NCBI RefSeq assembly: GCF_023898315.1
Contig: NC_064619.1
Span: forward strand, 504,466,594 to 504,530,593
Source of the DNA: Schistocerca nitens
Taxonomy: Eukaryota; Arthropoda; Insecta; Orthoptera; Acrididae
Direction of reading: 5' to 3'
DNA length: 64,000 nucleotides
The first letter of the stretch is position 1. Each line of letters begins with the position of its first letter. Of the stretch, positions 36,207-46,409 are shown piece after piece. The notes below the pieces were generated by a model. That model searched no databases. It saw only the letters and a program-made list of their open reading frames with translations, and was not told where the DNA came from. The translations under genes and the position numbers were made by a program.

Positions 36207-36451
36207 TTACGAGAGTGTCGGAATTAGAAAAGAAACTTGAAGAAAAACAGAGCTATGTGCCAATCTGTGCACATAGTTCGGAATTGTTGACGAAAGAGGA
36301 GCGGTTCGACCCCTTGAAAAAAGGCGGTATACACGCGACGGATTTCATTAAAAACTGTGAAAGAGTTTTACCCAGATCATGGACTAATGAGAGAAAAATT
36401 AATGCGGTTATTGATGTGTTGGCTGGTGATGCCTCAACAATTCGAACCTGA
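36203..36451 (+). pseudogene. gag: gag capsid-like segment, first part
   Basis: The frame encodes 'VSELEKKLEEKQ', which continues the coiled coil in a new register, then 'HATDFIKNCERVLP', typical of the start of the retrotransposon capsid domain, where a helix with an 'FIxxxExxLP'-like pattern occurs. It ends at a TGA near 36449 just before 'LTFDEFKNLFLAEYW' appears in another frame. About ten residues lie between the two frames, so an indel near 36440-36460 is likely. Confidence 0.65.
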
Positions 36452-36471
36452 CCTTTGACGAGTTTAAAAAT

Positions 36472-37041
36472 TTGTTTCTGGCTGAATACTGGTCAGAGCA
36501 AAAACAGCAAAGTGTCTGGCGCGAATTTGTCGTATCGAGGCCTTTCGATGCGAATTCGCGCGGCTCGATGAAGGAGTTTTGTGAGGGCTGGATCCGCAAG
36601 TTGGAATATTTGCGTGATCGCCGCACGGAATCCGACATAGTCTGGGAACTCTACAAGAAGCTTCCAGATGATACAAAACGCTACGTAGGAAGCAATTACA
36701 GGACAATCAATCATTTCCTGGAAAGAGTTGAGGACGAGGACAATTGGCGCAATAATCGCGATACTGGTAGAGGCTGTGGTAACAACAACGGGTACCACAG
36801 CAACCACAACAATCATAACTATGGGAATAATGCATACCGCAATCTTGGCACCAATAACAATAGTGGTTCGGGCCGTAATGACAATCGATACACTGCAAAT
36901 AATAACAGGAATGACGGAAACCAGTATCATACTAGCGTGATACGGGCTTCGCAGAATAGTAATAACGCCAGAGTGTGTGATCAGCCGCCTCAGCAGCATC
37001 CGGGGAGCGTATCTGCTGGGACGAGACAGGGAAACCATTAG
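36472..37041 (+). pseudogene. gag: gag capsid C-terminal part and Asn/Gly-rich tail
   Basis: It begins inside the capsid-like domain ('FLAEYWSEQKQQSVWREF') and continues with 'MKEFCEGWIRKLEYLRD' and 'LYKKLPDDTKRYVGSNYRT', the layout of Ty3/gypsy Gag capsids. From about residue 95 the sequence is Asn-, Gly-, His- and Tyr-rich without a CCHC zinc knuckle, so nucleic-acid binding may rest on this tail. The frame ends with TAG at 37039-37041, nine bases before the next ATG. Confidence 0.75.
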
Positions 37042-37049
37042 CCGCGCCG

Positions 37050-38027
37050 GTGAGGGGCCGACCGGGCGTGGAGAAATTTTGGCGGCCCAATAACAGTAGA
37101 AAACCCAGGTGTCGTCGTTATGAAAATTCCGTGTGGAATAATCAACGGCGGGAGAGTGTGCCAGTGTTAGGAGAAAGGAGTGCGCCCACAAGTAGTAAAT
37201 CAGCTGTATACACGGCAGTGGAAAGTACATTCACTGTCAGTGAGAACAATTTAAGTAGTGTTCCGGAAATCGATTATAAAGTGGCAGCTGTAATACCCAC
37301 AGCGGAACTGGAGATTGAGTTTAAGAATGATTCGCAAGTGTTGAGAGAAGATCAGATGTCGGATAAAACGTCCGTCATCGAGCGAGGGGATGCAGAGAGG
37401 GATGAGGTCTGGTTAAGGCAGTTCGGTCGCTTATACGACGAACTAAGAGATTATAGGGGTCTGTATGGGAGAAGCGTTTATGGGGAGCGCGGGCAGGATT
37501 TGCCGCGTCTCGTCCCGCAGGTAGATAGTGTTTGTGAAGTGATAGAAAGTTCTGGCCCTAACCGGCAGACTTTACCAGAAATAGTTGATGTTAATGGGGA
37601 GCACGACCAAGATTCGTCGTGTTTCGTCCCGCAGGAGTTGGATGTTGAAGCAGTAACGGAAAGTTCTGGCCCTGACCGGCAGACTTTACCGAAAGTTATA
37701 GTGTTAGAAGTGACCGACCCATCCGACGCAAAACTCCAGTTTAAACATTGCGAAAGTATTGAGGAGAAAGATTACGAGAATTTTAGTGATAGCCGGACAC
37801 GATTGGTAGAAAAGCACGTAGATTACAGCGTGTATGAGGTTAGAGCTGACGTTATACGGTCAGACGATAGCAGTGTGGGTTGCGCAGATCTAGCGGAAGT
37901 AATTGCGGAGACTACTGGGCACATTCCTCCAGGTAGATTGGCGGATGATATCAATCTGGCCAAAGTGGAATCAACGAAGGTGACAATTAGTGAAATGATA
38001 GCAGGGCAACACTCACTAGTTGACTAG
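37050..38027 (+). CDS. Gag-Pol linker ORF, 325 codons, function unknown
   Basis: The ORF lies between gag and pol and is in the same frame as pol; only one TAG (38025-38027) separates them. The N-terminal 40 residues are basic ('RGRPGVEKFWRPNN'); the rest is acidic and probably unstructured. Two copies of an approximately 36-residue unit lie at residues about 143-216, each with 'LVPQ' or 'FVPQ', then 'ESSGP' and 'RQTLP'. I recognise no enzyme domain. It could be a Gag C-terminal extension, a Pol N-terminal extension or a separate protein. Confidence 0.55.
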   Translation: MRGRPGVEKFWRPNNSRKPRCRRYENSVWNNQRRESVPVLGERSAPTSSKSAVYTAVESTFTVSENNLSSVPEIDYKVAAVIPTAELEIEFKNDSQVLREDQMSDKTSVIERGDAERDEVWLRQFGRLYDELRDYRGLYGRSVYGERGQDLPRLVPQVDSVCEVIESSGPNRQTLPEIVDVNGEHDQDSSCFVPQELDVEAVTESSGPDRQTLPKVIVLEVTDPSDAKLQFKHCESIEEKDYENFSDSRTRLVEKHVDYSVYEVRADVIRSDDSSVGCADLAEVIAETTGHIPPGRLADDINLAKVESTKVTISEMIAGQHSLVD

Positions 38028-38048
38028 TTAGAGGAAAAGGTTTCGGTA

Positions 38049-41000
38049 TTGGAGGCGAAGCTACAGACTAAGCCTCAGGACAAACGTGTTGAAATTAAGA
38101 CTGTATGTGAACAGAGGCTGAAAAAGCCGCCAGATAAACCGGATTTAGGATCAAAGCCGGATTTTTTTTTCTGGAATGACCTGGATATAGACGAGGATTT
38201 ACTGTGGGAAAATAAAGAAACAGTCGAGGACAAGTGTAGACAGATAGTAGTGTCTGCTAATATGCACGACCTACAACTAAACGTGTTGATTGACACCGGT
38301 GCAGAATTGAGTGCTGTATCTGGGAAAATATTTGAGTTACTGAAAGACAGACCTGGTATCGTAGTTATGCCAGTAACAGGAGTAAAAATTATCGGTGCTA
38401 CTGGGAAGGCCAGTAAACCGGTCACAAAACAGATTTTTGTCAACTTCGAGATATGTGGGGCACGATTTGAGCAAGAGTTTGTCGTCGTGCCAGACTTAAC
38501 TACGGAAGTAATTATCGGGTTAGATTGGCTATTAAAGTACCGTGCAGTGATTAATCGCGAAAGCAAAACTTTGACATGTACGTCACAAGATAAAACAATA
38601 GTAGTTAGCTTTGACGAGGCAGGAGACGGTGTGCATAGGCAATACCAGCCTATACACATTGTTAACTGGCCGAATGATATTGATGTAGGTATGAATTTGA
38701 ACTACTGTAATGTGAGGAATCTCGGCATTGAAAATAGTGTAGAAACTGCATTGGAAAGTATTGTAGACGGTGTGTCAAACGTAACACGCGAACAAAGACG
38801 AGGCCTGTATGAAGTGATAATGAGGAATAAGAGTGTGTTTTCAGACAAACCGGGACTTGTGGAAGGGTATAAATGCAAGTTGCATGTAAGTCCGCACGAA
38901 CCATTCTTCGTGAGACCGTATGCTATACCGCTGTCCAAAAAGGAAGCAGTGCAACGGGAGATAGATAAGATGATCGAATGGGGAGTGATTGAAAGAAGTA
39001 CGAGTCCATACAATAACGGTTTGGTCATTGTAGCAAAACGGGATGGTAGTGTGCGTATCGTGATTGACGCACGCACGTTGAATAGGGTCGTTCAACGTGA
39101 AACAGACAGACCAGAGAGTATGGGGGAGATTTTGCAACGTTTTCATGACGTTAAGTTCATGACTAGCCTCGATCTGACGGCTAGTTACTGGCAAATAGAA
39201 CTCGAAGAAGAATCTAGGCCATACACTGCCTTCTTGTTTGCGGGCAGGTGTTATCAGTATAGAGTACTGCCGTTTGGACTTAATATATCTGTGTCCGTAT
39301 TCATCAGGGCCCTAGATAAAGTGCTAGGATCGGCTTTGAGTTCAAGGTTAACTGTATATGTTGACGACCTATTGTTGGCCAATGCCACTTGGCATGACCA
39401 TTGCGACCTGTTAGATGAAGTTTTTAGAGCATTGCGCCGTGGCGGAATGACTCTAAAGCTAAAGAAATGCGAATTTGTAAAGCAGGAACTGAAATTTTTA
39501 GGGCATGTAATTACCACTGCTGGTATTACGAAGGACCCAGAGAAACTAGAGGCAATAAGGAATTGTCCTCCACCCAAGTCTAGGAAACAGTTAAAAAGTT
39601 TTCTAGGGCTCACAGGATTTTACCGTAAATTTGTAAAAGGACAAGTGTTTAATGATGAAAATTTGAATAACCTCTTACGCAAAAATGTTCCGTTTGTGTG
39701 GACTGACGGGTGTCAGGCCGCTTTCGAGAAATTAAAAGACGAGTTGTTAAGATCTAACATACTATTTCATCCTGATTTATCGCTACCCTTCCATCTGGGA
39801 ACGGATTCGTCGAATTACGGGGTGGGGGTAGAACTGTTCCAAGAAGTTGGTAAAGGAGAGGATAAGGAACACCGGACGATAGCGTTCGCGAGTCGAACTT
39901 TATCAAAAAGTGAGCGAAACTACACGATTTCTGAGAAAGAGTGTCTCGCTATCGTGTGGGGATTCAAGAAGTTCAAGGGTTACCTATGGGACCGTAAGGT
40001 GATTATTCATACGGACCATAAGGCGCTCACTTATCTGAAGGATTGTAAACTCCTTCACGAAAGACTGACTAGGTGGTCGCTGTATTTACAGCAATTTAAC
40101 TATGACATCTGTTACGTAAAAGGGACCGACAATTGCGTTGCGGATGCGCTGTCGCGGTTGCCCGAGTCTAATCAAGATGTATTGAAAGAGGAGTCAGATG
40201 GAGTGGTCAAATTATACTATTTTAAAGAAGTTGAGGGACGCAAATTAATAGTGAACATCTGTAAGAATCTACGTCGTCATCAGAATGAGGATGGTTGTTT
40301 AAATATGGTGAAAACCCGATATGACGAAAGGAGTCCAGAAGGAGAGAAATTAAGGAAGTATTACAAGATATACGATCATATCTTGTACATACGTAAGGGT
40401 GAAGATAGTAATATTTGGCGGGTATGCTGGCCCACCAAACTCGTCACGGAAATAATAGACTACTACCATTTGGCGTATGGTCACTGTGGACCGAAGAAAT
40501 GTACGGAAAAGCTGTATGAAGTAGTGAATTTTAACAACATGTTAAAACGCGTTACTGACAGAGTGAAAACTTGCGATTTATGTCAGAAGGTGAAGGTTAC
40601 CAACTGTACGAGTCGTGGTCCTATGCAAAGTATAAGGCCTAACGACACCTTTGAATTACTGTGCGTGGACTTGCACGGACCTTTGCCCAAGTCATCAGGA
40701 AACTTTGCCTACATTTTAGTAGTGCTAGAAGCTTTTTCCAAGTTCATCAAGCTATACCCGATTAGGAAAGCTACAGCCAAAGCGGTCTATAGCAAGCTTG
40801 TGAACGATTATTTTGTTCATATTGGTAAGCCCAAGGCGATTCTATCAGACAATGGGGCACAATTTACTTCTAAGTTGTGGAATGAAGGCATGGAAAGTAA
40901 TGGGGTCGAGGTGATCCATATTTCAGCTTATTGTCCGACTGGGAATCCCGCTGAGAGGTATATGTGCGAGCTAGGCCGACTTTGCCGTACCTATTGCCAT

Positions 41001-41474
41001 CACAACCATAGGGCATGGGGCAAATATGTAGCAGTATTTGAGAGAATTATGAACACCTTGAGACATGAATCTACGGGATTTTCTCCAGAGGAAATCCTGT
41101 TGGATGACAGAAGTAAAAGTTTAGTGGAAGAGATAATCAAATTCCCTCCACGGATTGACATTAGTATTGGTGTGAAAAAAGATCGTTTGCGAGAAGTAAT
41201 GAAGCTAAAAGCTGATGCTCGCATACGTCGTCATGACGCTAAAGCGCGTTTTGCTAAGTTTGCAATCGGAGACTTAGTTCTTGTAAAAGCTCACGAGAAA
41301 TCGAGCGAGATAGACAATGAAATCTCTAAATTTAAGTTTGTGTATAATGGACCATATAAAGTCATTGGTATACCTCACACAAATGCTTATTGCTTAGAGT
41401 ATCCAAGCTCTGGAAAACGATTAGGTATACGGAATATTGTAGACTTGAAATTGTACCAACCTAGGATTGATTAA
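38049..41474 (+). CDS. pol: Gypsy-type Pol polyprotein, 1141 aa (PR-RT-RNase H-IN)
   Basis: The polyprotein copies the element RNA to DNA and integrates it. Seen in order: aspartic protease with 'IDTGAE' (Asp 82); RT with 'LDLTASYWQI', 'LPFGL' and the catalytic YVDD at residues 437-440; RNase H with 'LGTDSSNYGVG' (Asp 586) and 'HTDHKALTYL'; integrase with an HHCC zinc finger ('CDLCQKVK') and catalytic Asp 874, Asp 934 and Glu 969, the last two 35 apart as in DD35E integrases. It ends 'IVDLKLYQPRID' after a GPY/F-like part ('NGPYKVIG'). There is no internal stop. The ATG chosen follows a TAG in the same frame, so the true product could start upstream by readthrough. All key residues I checked are present. 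Confidence 0.95.
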   Translation: MEAKLQTKPQDKRVEIKTVCEQRLKKPPDKPDLGSKPDFFFWNDLDIDEDLLWENKETVEDKCRQIVVSANMHDLQLNVLIDTGAELSAVSGKIFELLKDRPGIVVMPVTGVKIIGATGKASKPVTKQIFVNFEICGARFEQEFVVVPDLTTEVIIGLDWLLKYRAVINRESKTLTCTSQDKTIVVSFDEAGDGVHRQYQPIHIVNWPNDIDVGMNLNYCNVRNLGIENSVETALESIVDGVSNVTREQRRGLYEVIMRNKSVFSDKPGLVEGYKCKLHVSPHEPFFVRPYAIPLSKKEAVQREIDKMIEWGVIERSTSPYNNGLVIVAKRDGSVRIVIDARTLNRVVQRETDRPESMGEILQRFHDVKFMTSLDLTASYWQIELEEESRPYTAFLFAGRCYQYRVLPFGLNISVSVFIRALDKVLGSALSSRLTVYVDDLLLANATWHDHCDLLDEVFRALRRGGMTLKLKKCEFVKQELKFLGHVITTAGITKDPEKLEAIRNCPPPKSRKQLKSFLGLTGFYRKFVKGQVFNDENLNNLLRKNVPFVWTDGCQAAFEKLKDELLRSNILFHPDLSLPFHLGTDSSNYGVGVELFQEVGKGEDKEHRTIAFASRTLSKSERNYTISEKECLAIVWGFKKFKGYLWDRKVIIHTDHKALTYLKDCKLLHERLTRWSLYLQQFNYDICYVKGTDNCVADALSRLPESNQDVLKEESDGVVKLYYFKEVEGRKLIVNICKNLRRHQNEDGCLNMVKTRYDERSPEGEKLRKYYKIYDHILYIRKGEDSNIWRVCWPTKLVTEIIDYYHLAYGHCGPKKCTEKLYEVVNFNNMLKRVTDRVKTCDLCQKVKVTNCTSRGPMQSIRPNDTFELLCVDLHGPLPKSSGNFAYILVVLEAFSKFIKLYPIRKATAKAVYSKLVNDYFVHIGKPKAILSDNGAQFTSKLWNEGMESNGVEVIHISAYCPTGNPAERYMCELGRLCRTYCHHNHRAWGKYVAVFERIMNTLRHESTGFSPEEILLDDRSKSLVEEIIKFPPRIDISIGVKKDRLREVMKLKADARIRRHDAKARFAKFAIGDLVLVKAHEKSSEIDNEISKFKFVYNGPYKVIGIPHTNAYCLEYPSSGKRLGIRNIVDLKLYQPRID

Positions 41475-42595
41475 TACCACAGAATGGGTAATTTGTACAG
41501 TATGTAATATAGAGAGTAAGATTTAAACGATTTGCTAGATTGTCATGCTTTTGCCTGACCAAGAGGACATTAAAGAAGTTGTAATTAATAAGTAATTAAC
41601 TTGTACTAAATGATTTAACAGAGAGTGATTATTTATCAATTGAAAAATCCAAGCTGCTAGTTTAAGTTTTCAGCTGAGTCACAGTAGATTAAGCAATGTA
41701 AATATGATTTTGTAACTAGCTGTAAGATTTCATGAATATGTGTTTTACTAGTCATTGCCGATGTACTTAGACTCTGTTTTAAGTTTCAGGCTAGTACATG
41801 CGTGTGATGATGGACAGTGTTGAGTTGTCCACTGTGATAGTATTAAGGGACTCCTTGAGATTACTCGGGAGTGAGCTTTTCCTAAAGAATTCAGTGAAAC
41901 GGACGTTCTGGAAATGCCGCTACACAGGCGAGTGAGATCAAGCGTGCCGCACAGGCGGGCGCAACAATACTGGCAAGGTGGAGCCGCTGTCGGCTCTCGG
42001 GTCGCTGTCGGCTCTTGTGCCGCTGTCGGCATTCTTTGTACTTGCGAGTACGGAAGGCGGAGTTGTTTTTCTTCCCGGACAGCTGATATGAAAGAATTCT
42101 GTTGTCAACATTTATGTTTTTGTCGATCTGCTGTATATTATTTTCTTATTTAGCGTCAAGTGCACACTCATGACGAGAATATTAATTATGAAAAGTTTAT
42201 ATAAAATACGTAATCTATGTAATTAATTATTAATTTGCGTATTTTGATATACCTGTTTTCTATGACCACGTAATTTGATTAATTTTGTAAATAGTATTCC
42301 ATTTCTTGATACTGCTAGGAATTTAGATTTTTAGAATAGCTAAACCATTTTCTATGCTTTCTATGAATTTTAATATGTCGTCAACCTGTTTTATTTTGTG
42401 CAAGATGACAGAGTGGAATAAGATTAGGACTGTCTCCACTCAATTTTTATGGTCTAAAAAATTGATTTATGCTTAATTAGACGAATGCTAAATTTTGATG
42501 ACGTTTTGAGCATATGCATTTCCGCTGTTTATTTTTTGGGACATTTTCTGAGTCTGTTTAGGTTACACGAACATCCTCAGACAATGTGGGGCACG
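41475..42595 (+). other. Gypsy element 3' untranslated region, no env
   Basis: About 1.1 kb between the pol stop and the 3' LTR has no open frame above 94 codons and no signal peptide or membrane segment, so there is no env-like gene. A three-fold 18-bp repeat around 'cgctgtcggc' lies at 41985-42030. The tract before the LTR (42584-42595) is 'aatgtggggcac', a weak candidate polypurine tract. Confidence 0.6.
41985..42033 (+). repeat. 18-bp tandem repeat, three units
   Basis: The core 'cgctgtcggc' starts at 41985, 42003 and 42021, exactly 18 bases apart. The units differ at a few positions. Confidence 0.9.
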
Positions 42596-44221
42596 TGTAA
42601 CGCCGGAAATGCATATCCTCCTATTTCCATCTATTGTACTGTAAGTTTTTTCCTTAATTTGTTACCTGAATATATGACATTTCTGTGCCTTTATATATTG
42701 TAATTGGTTTACTATTTGTATATTATATATATATATATATATATATGTATTTTTGTCGATGTATAATTGGTTTGTTTCGTAAATATTATTTGTATTTTTA
42801 CGCTGGGTCTTGCCTAGGGAAAACTGCTATCGAACGATTACATCGATAGATCGTGTGAAGAATCAAAGTGTGTAGGATCTTTGGTAGGGTTAACTCTGCC
42901 GCGTGGAGCGCGGGCAGAGCAGTTGGGGTCTGGCTGGAGTAGCGAGTGGAGCAGGTGTGTGGTGTGACGCTCCCGCGAGTTGCCGCGCTTTCGGGGTTTA
43001 GCAGCATGTAATTGCGCTCGACTTGCGATGATAGTTTCTGACATGGTGTCGCGGACGGGAAGCATTAGCTGGCGCACATCAAGAGCCCGTTTCGTCTGGT
43101 GACCGTGTTGAGAAGAACGCGCGCCAACATCCAGCTTCTGCAACAGCGACGGCCGACAATGAGTGACTGTCGCCACCTCCTCGATCGACGGCTTCAAACC
43201 TTCAATCAACTAACAAGGAAGACCAAAAGCACGTAAAGTTTCAGAACTGTATGGCAGACCTCAGCTTTTCACATTGTTCCATTTGCCTCGCAAAATTACA
43301 GCAACTTAGCATGAACCTTTGTTGCTCATTGTCCCAATTGCATTACCAAGCAGGGTCCCTTCCTTTTCCGAAATGAAACCGAGTGTCGTTGAAATTCAGA
43401 CGCCAGCATTAAAGTACTATCATTGCATTTCATTACTTTAGTTTCCAAGTGCAGTTAAAGCATAGCTGGCTACAATAGTTAGATTACACAAGCACAAATT
43501 AAGAGTGCGAGTTTTGTTAGCATATTTTAGCTTACCTGTGACTGCAGCTCAGCTTGGTACGTACTAAATTTTACTATTGTTAATTATTCAGAATCATTTA
43601 ATTCAAGTTCAAAGTTAAATCTCTTGTTTCTAAATTGCGTAGAGTCAAGTTGCTTTTGAAATGATTGTTGAGGTAGTCCAAGGCTAACCGTATTCTGCTG
43701 GATTTCGATGTGCTTCAGAAAGAAAGCTCACTATTAACTTCAGTCACTAAATTAACTTTCGATTTTCCGGATTTATTAATTCTTTTGCTAAATTAAGTCA
43801 GAGTGTAGCGAAATTTATTACTTCTGACAAACTTTCAGTTTTCACACTACACGTGTCAACCTTCAGTTGCCACGCTTCTAGTGCTAATTATATGTGTAAT
43901 AACCTTTCTTTTTCAGTTACTATAGTGATTGTCCTTAGGACTGGCGACCGTGATTTCCCCCAAATCTCAAATATCTAATTACCGCTAGTTAATTGTTGAC
44001 GTAACGGCCGCACATTTACTTTCTTTATTAACTTTACCCCTTTTCAAAATTAATTTCCACCAGTTTCATTTGCATTTTTCCTTTCATTTAGATGTAACCC
44101 TTTGCTCCCTCTTTACCGACAGATTAACTTCGGTGACGATTGCTTTCCCAAATTTCCCATTAGGTACACGCGGTTTAATTTTTCACTGTCATTAATGTCG
44201 ATAAGTGAGGGGGAGGTTACA
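42596..44221 (+). repeat. 3' LTR of the gypsy-type element
   Basis: A complete 1626-bp LTR with ends TGTAAC and GTTACA. It differs from the 5' LTR at about four bases, for example 34456 g versus a, ggtacatgc versus ggtacacgc, and attaaggtc versus attaatgtc. The AT tract is also shorter. Confidence 0.95.
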
Positions 44222-46400
44222 AGCACTTGAGATGACTTCTTGACAGGCCACATCTAACAGTTCAGACGACTGATGGCTGAAAAAGGAAAAAGAAAGAAAG
44301 ACATTACATGGAAAACCGTGAAGCTTTTAACGACATTTTGTGCTCTACGGCAGCTCCCAGTGTAACTATTCCGTATGGGGCTGTTATCGACAGTATCTGC
44401 CCTGTATATGTCTCTGCCCCATGGGTTGGGAACTCGAGGACTACGGCGTGCAAGAGAACGTTGAGCAGCAGTGCTTGCCAGGCTTGTTTAATGTATTTGC
44501 TGTGCCTTCTTAGTACTTTAAAAAATATTCATAATAAAAAGGCACTTTATTTTGCGTCCTACAACATGTGGTGACTTTCTTCTTAATTATCGGCTTGCAC
44601 CCATCCATTTTAGGGATTGTATTCTTTTATGTGGTGCGCCTTGAGTTTAAATGCCATATTGACTAGTCATAATTGCTCTCAATACAAAGTTGTCTATTTT
44701 ACTAGCTGTGAGGTGTTGAATTTTGTTTTGACAATAAACTAGTGTTAAAGTCGAATGATGGCTACACTGAATCACAGCGCCAGAGACTGCGCCAAAGATT
44801 ATTATTCCGCCGGGTCCACTGGCACAGTAGTAGTTCAGAGGATGTCGAGAGCAGTCGTTGTTCTGTTCGGCGAGAGAGTAGACGATCTGAGTGTTGACTG
44901 AAATGTTGTAGTTTTCGGTTGGTGTAATGTATAGATGGAATAAGATGCAAATGTCAGAATATATTTAAGAAAGGAGATGGGCTTTTGATTTATAATGCTG
45001 GTGCAATGGAATATTTTCGTCAATATATAATGAGGTAAAAAGGTATTACAGTTTTCTTTAATAACAATCCCTCTTGCTCACAAATACAGTGAACAAAGCA
45101 TCCGGCTCGCGTTCATTTATTAGACTTGTAATTCTGGTTTCCATGTGCAGTTATAGTATTTCTGATTTTTCAATTAGTTCATTGGAAATGGTGTTTAAAA
45201 TATTTTGTCGTACTGAGAAAGAACCGAGCCAGATACATGTACGTTGAGTCACACTACCACACACAGAACAGATACACTTGTGCTTTGTTGTTTCGTAGCT
45301 TTTATAGTTGCAGGGGACTTAATTAATCAATTGTGTTAATGGAAATTCCTTGTCATTCCTTACCTTTATTTTATGCAGTCAGATTGCATGCTGATCATAG
45401 TCAGGGCCAACCGGTTACGAGACTTCGTAACAGGTCATACAGCTAGTAAAATTATTGCATTTATTCATTAATATTAGTCATTTCTTTTTAATTAAGGCTC
45501 CCATGCAAAGTATAAAAAAAGTTTGTTATCCAGCACACTACCACTTACTATTCAGCTTTCTACCACATCATTCGTAGCAGAGTGTGGTTATGTTTCAACG
45601 GCAGGTTTCTGATAATGCTTTGTAGTGGAAGGATAGAACAATTTTCATGTGTACACTGTGTTTTTGTTTTTGTGAGTCAGAATACGATCAAGTGGTGAGC
45701 TGACACGGCTCAGTCAGGACATCATTACAAATGCCCAACTACATTATAAGCTCGCTTTCCGGAGCGAAAAAACATGAAGCAGGATTGCGGAGCTGGGAGA
45801 ACGCTTGTGGGGCGCACTGGGCCGTAGTCTTATCATTACATGCAACATCATGGGGGAGGCGAGCGGTACCTATTCAGTTTGTTGCAGCCTCCTTGCTGGA
45901 CTGGAAGCCAACACTGTCTTGTTGCAGGGTGTTTAGAACCCAGGTTCAACTCAGTCACTAAGGTAATCGAGTTTAACACCTCTCCTTAATAACTAGTCAC
46001 TAAACAAAAGGTTGAAGTTGGAAAATTGCGTTAGAAGGACATCCGCTTGCAACCTGAGAGCAGGTTGCTCAGTTGGCAGGAGATGTGATTTCCATTTCTT
46101 TGGCAGGTCGATCAGGAACGAATGTCTAAGTCCAATGGACAAGACCAGATAGAAAGGAGGAAATAATTGAACAAATTTCCCATCCGGTCTATGGTGCAGT
46201 GAATCATTGACATATCTGCTGACACTAATGAAGAAATGAGAGACACGCCGGTTAACTCTGTGCTTGGAAGACCAAGAGGCCACGTTGTGCATTACTGATT
46301 CACTCATTTTTCAGGTCGAAACTGGTAGCCTAAAAATTAAACCTAAATAACGGCTATTGGTATTGTATTTTATGGGAAATTGACGAGCTGTAGTCCTACA
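44222..46400. other. Unassigned stretch between two gypsy-type elements
   Basis: Frames do not exceed 104 codons and no domain is seen. The part near 45960-46300 directly precedes the decayed second gypsy pol and might hold remains of its gag, but I cannot show that. The first 25 bases weakly resemble the PBS region of the upstream element. Confidence 0.35.
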
Positions 46401-46409
46401 CTCCAGACA

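Larger units (their letters stand above)
33607..44221 (+). mobile_element. Ty3/gypsy-type LTR retrotransposon (mdg1/412-like), about 10.6 kb
   Basis: Two 1.6-kb direct LTRs bracket an internal region with a primer-binding site, a broken gag, a linker ORF and an intact pol in the order protease-RT-RNase H-integrase, which defines Ty3/gypsy (Metaviridae). The PBS fits tRNA-Arg, as in the mdg1/412 group. There is no env-like ORF between pol and the 3' LTR. The two LTRs differ at about four substitutions plus the AT tract, so the insertion looks young. No target duplication is seen, the 5' LTR lacks its first bases, and the left flank (LINE copy D) does not continue on the right. Confidence 0.95.

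Noticed and set aside
36493..37230. 245-codon open frame on the minus strand inside gag
   Set aside because: It is the antisense of the Asn/Gly-rich gag tail; its Ile/Val-rich content follows from the opposite strand and it shows no domain.
41914..42153. Possible env-like ORF after pol
   Set aside because: Only 79 codons, no signal peptide, membrane segment or cleavage site.
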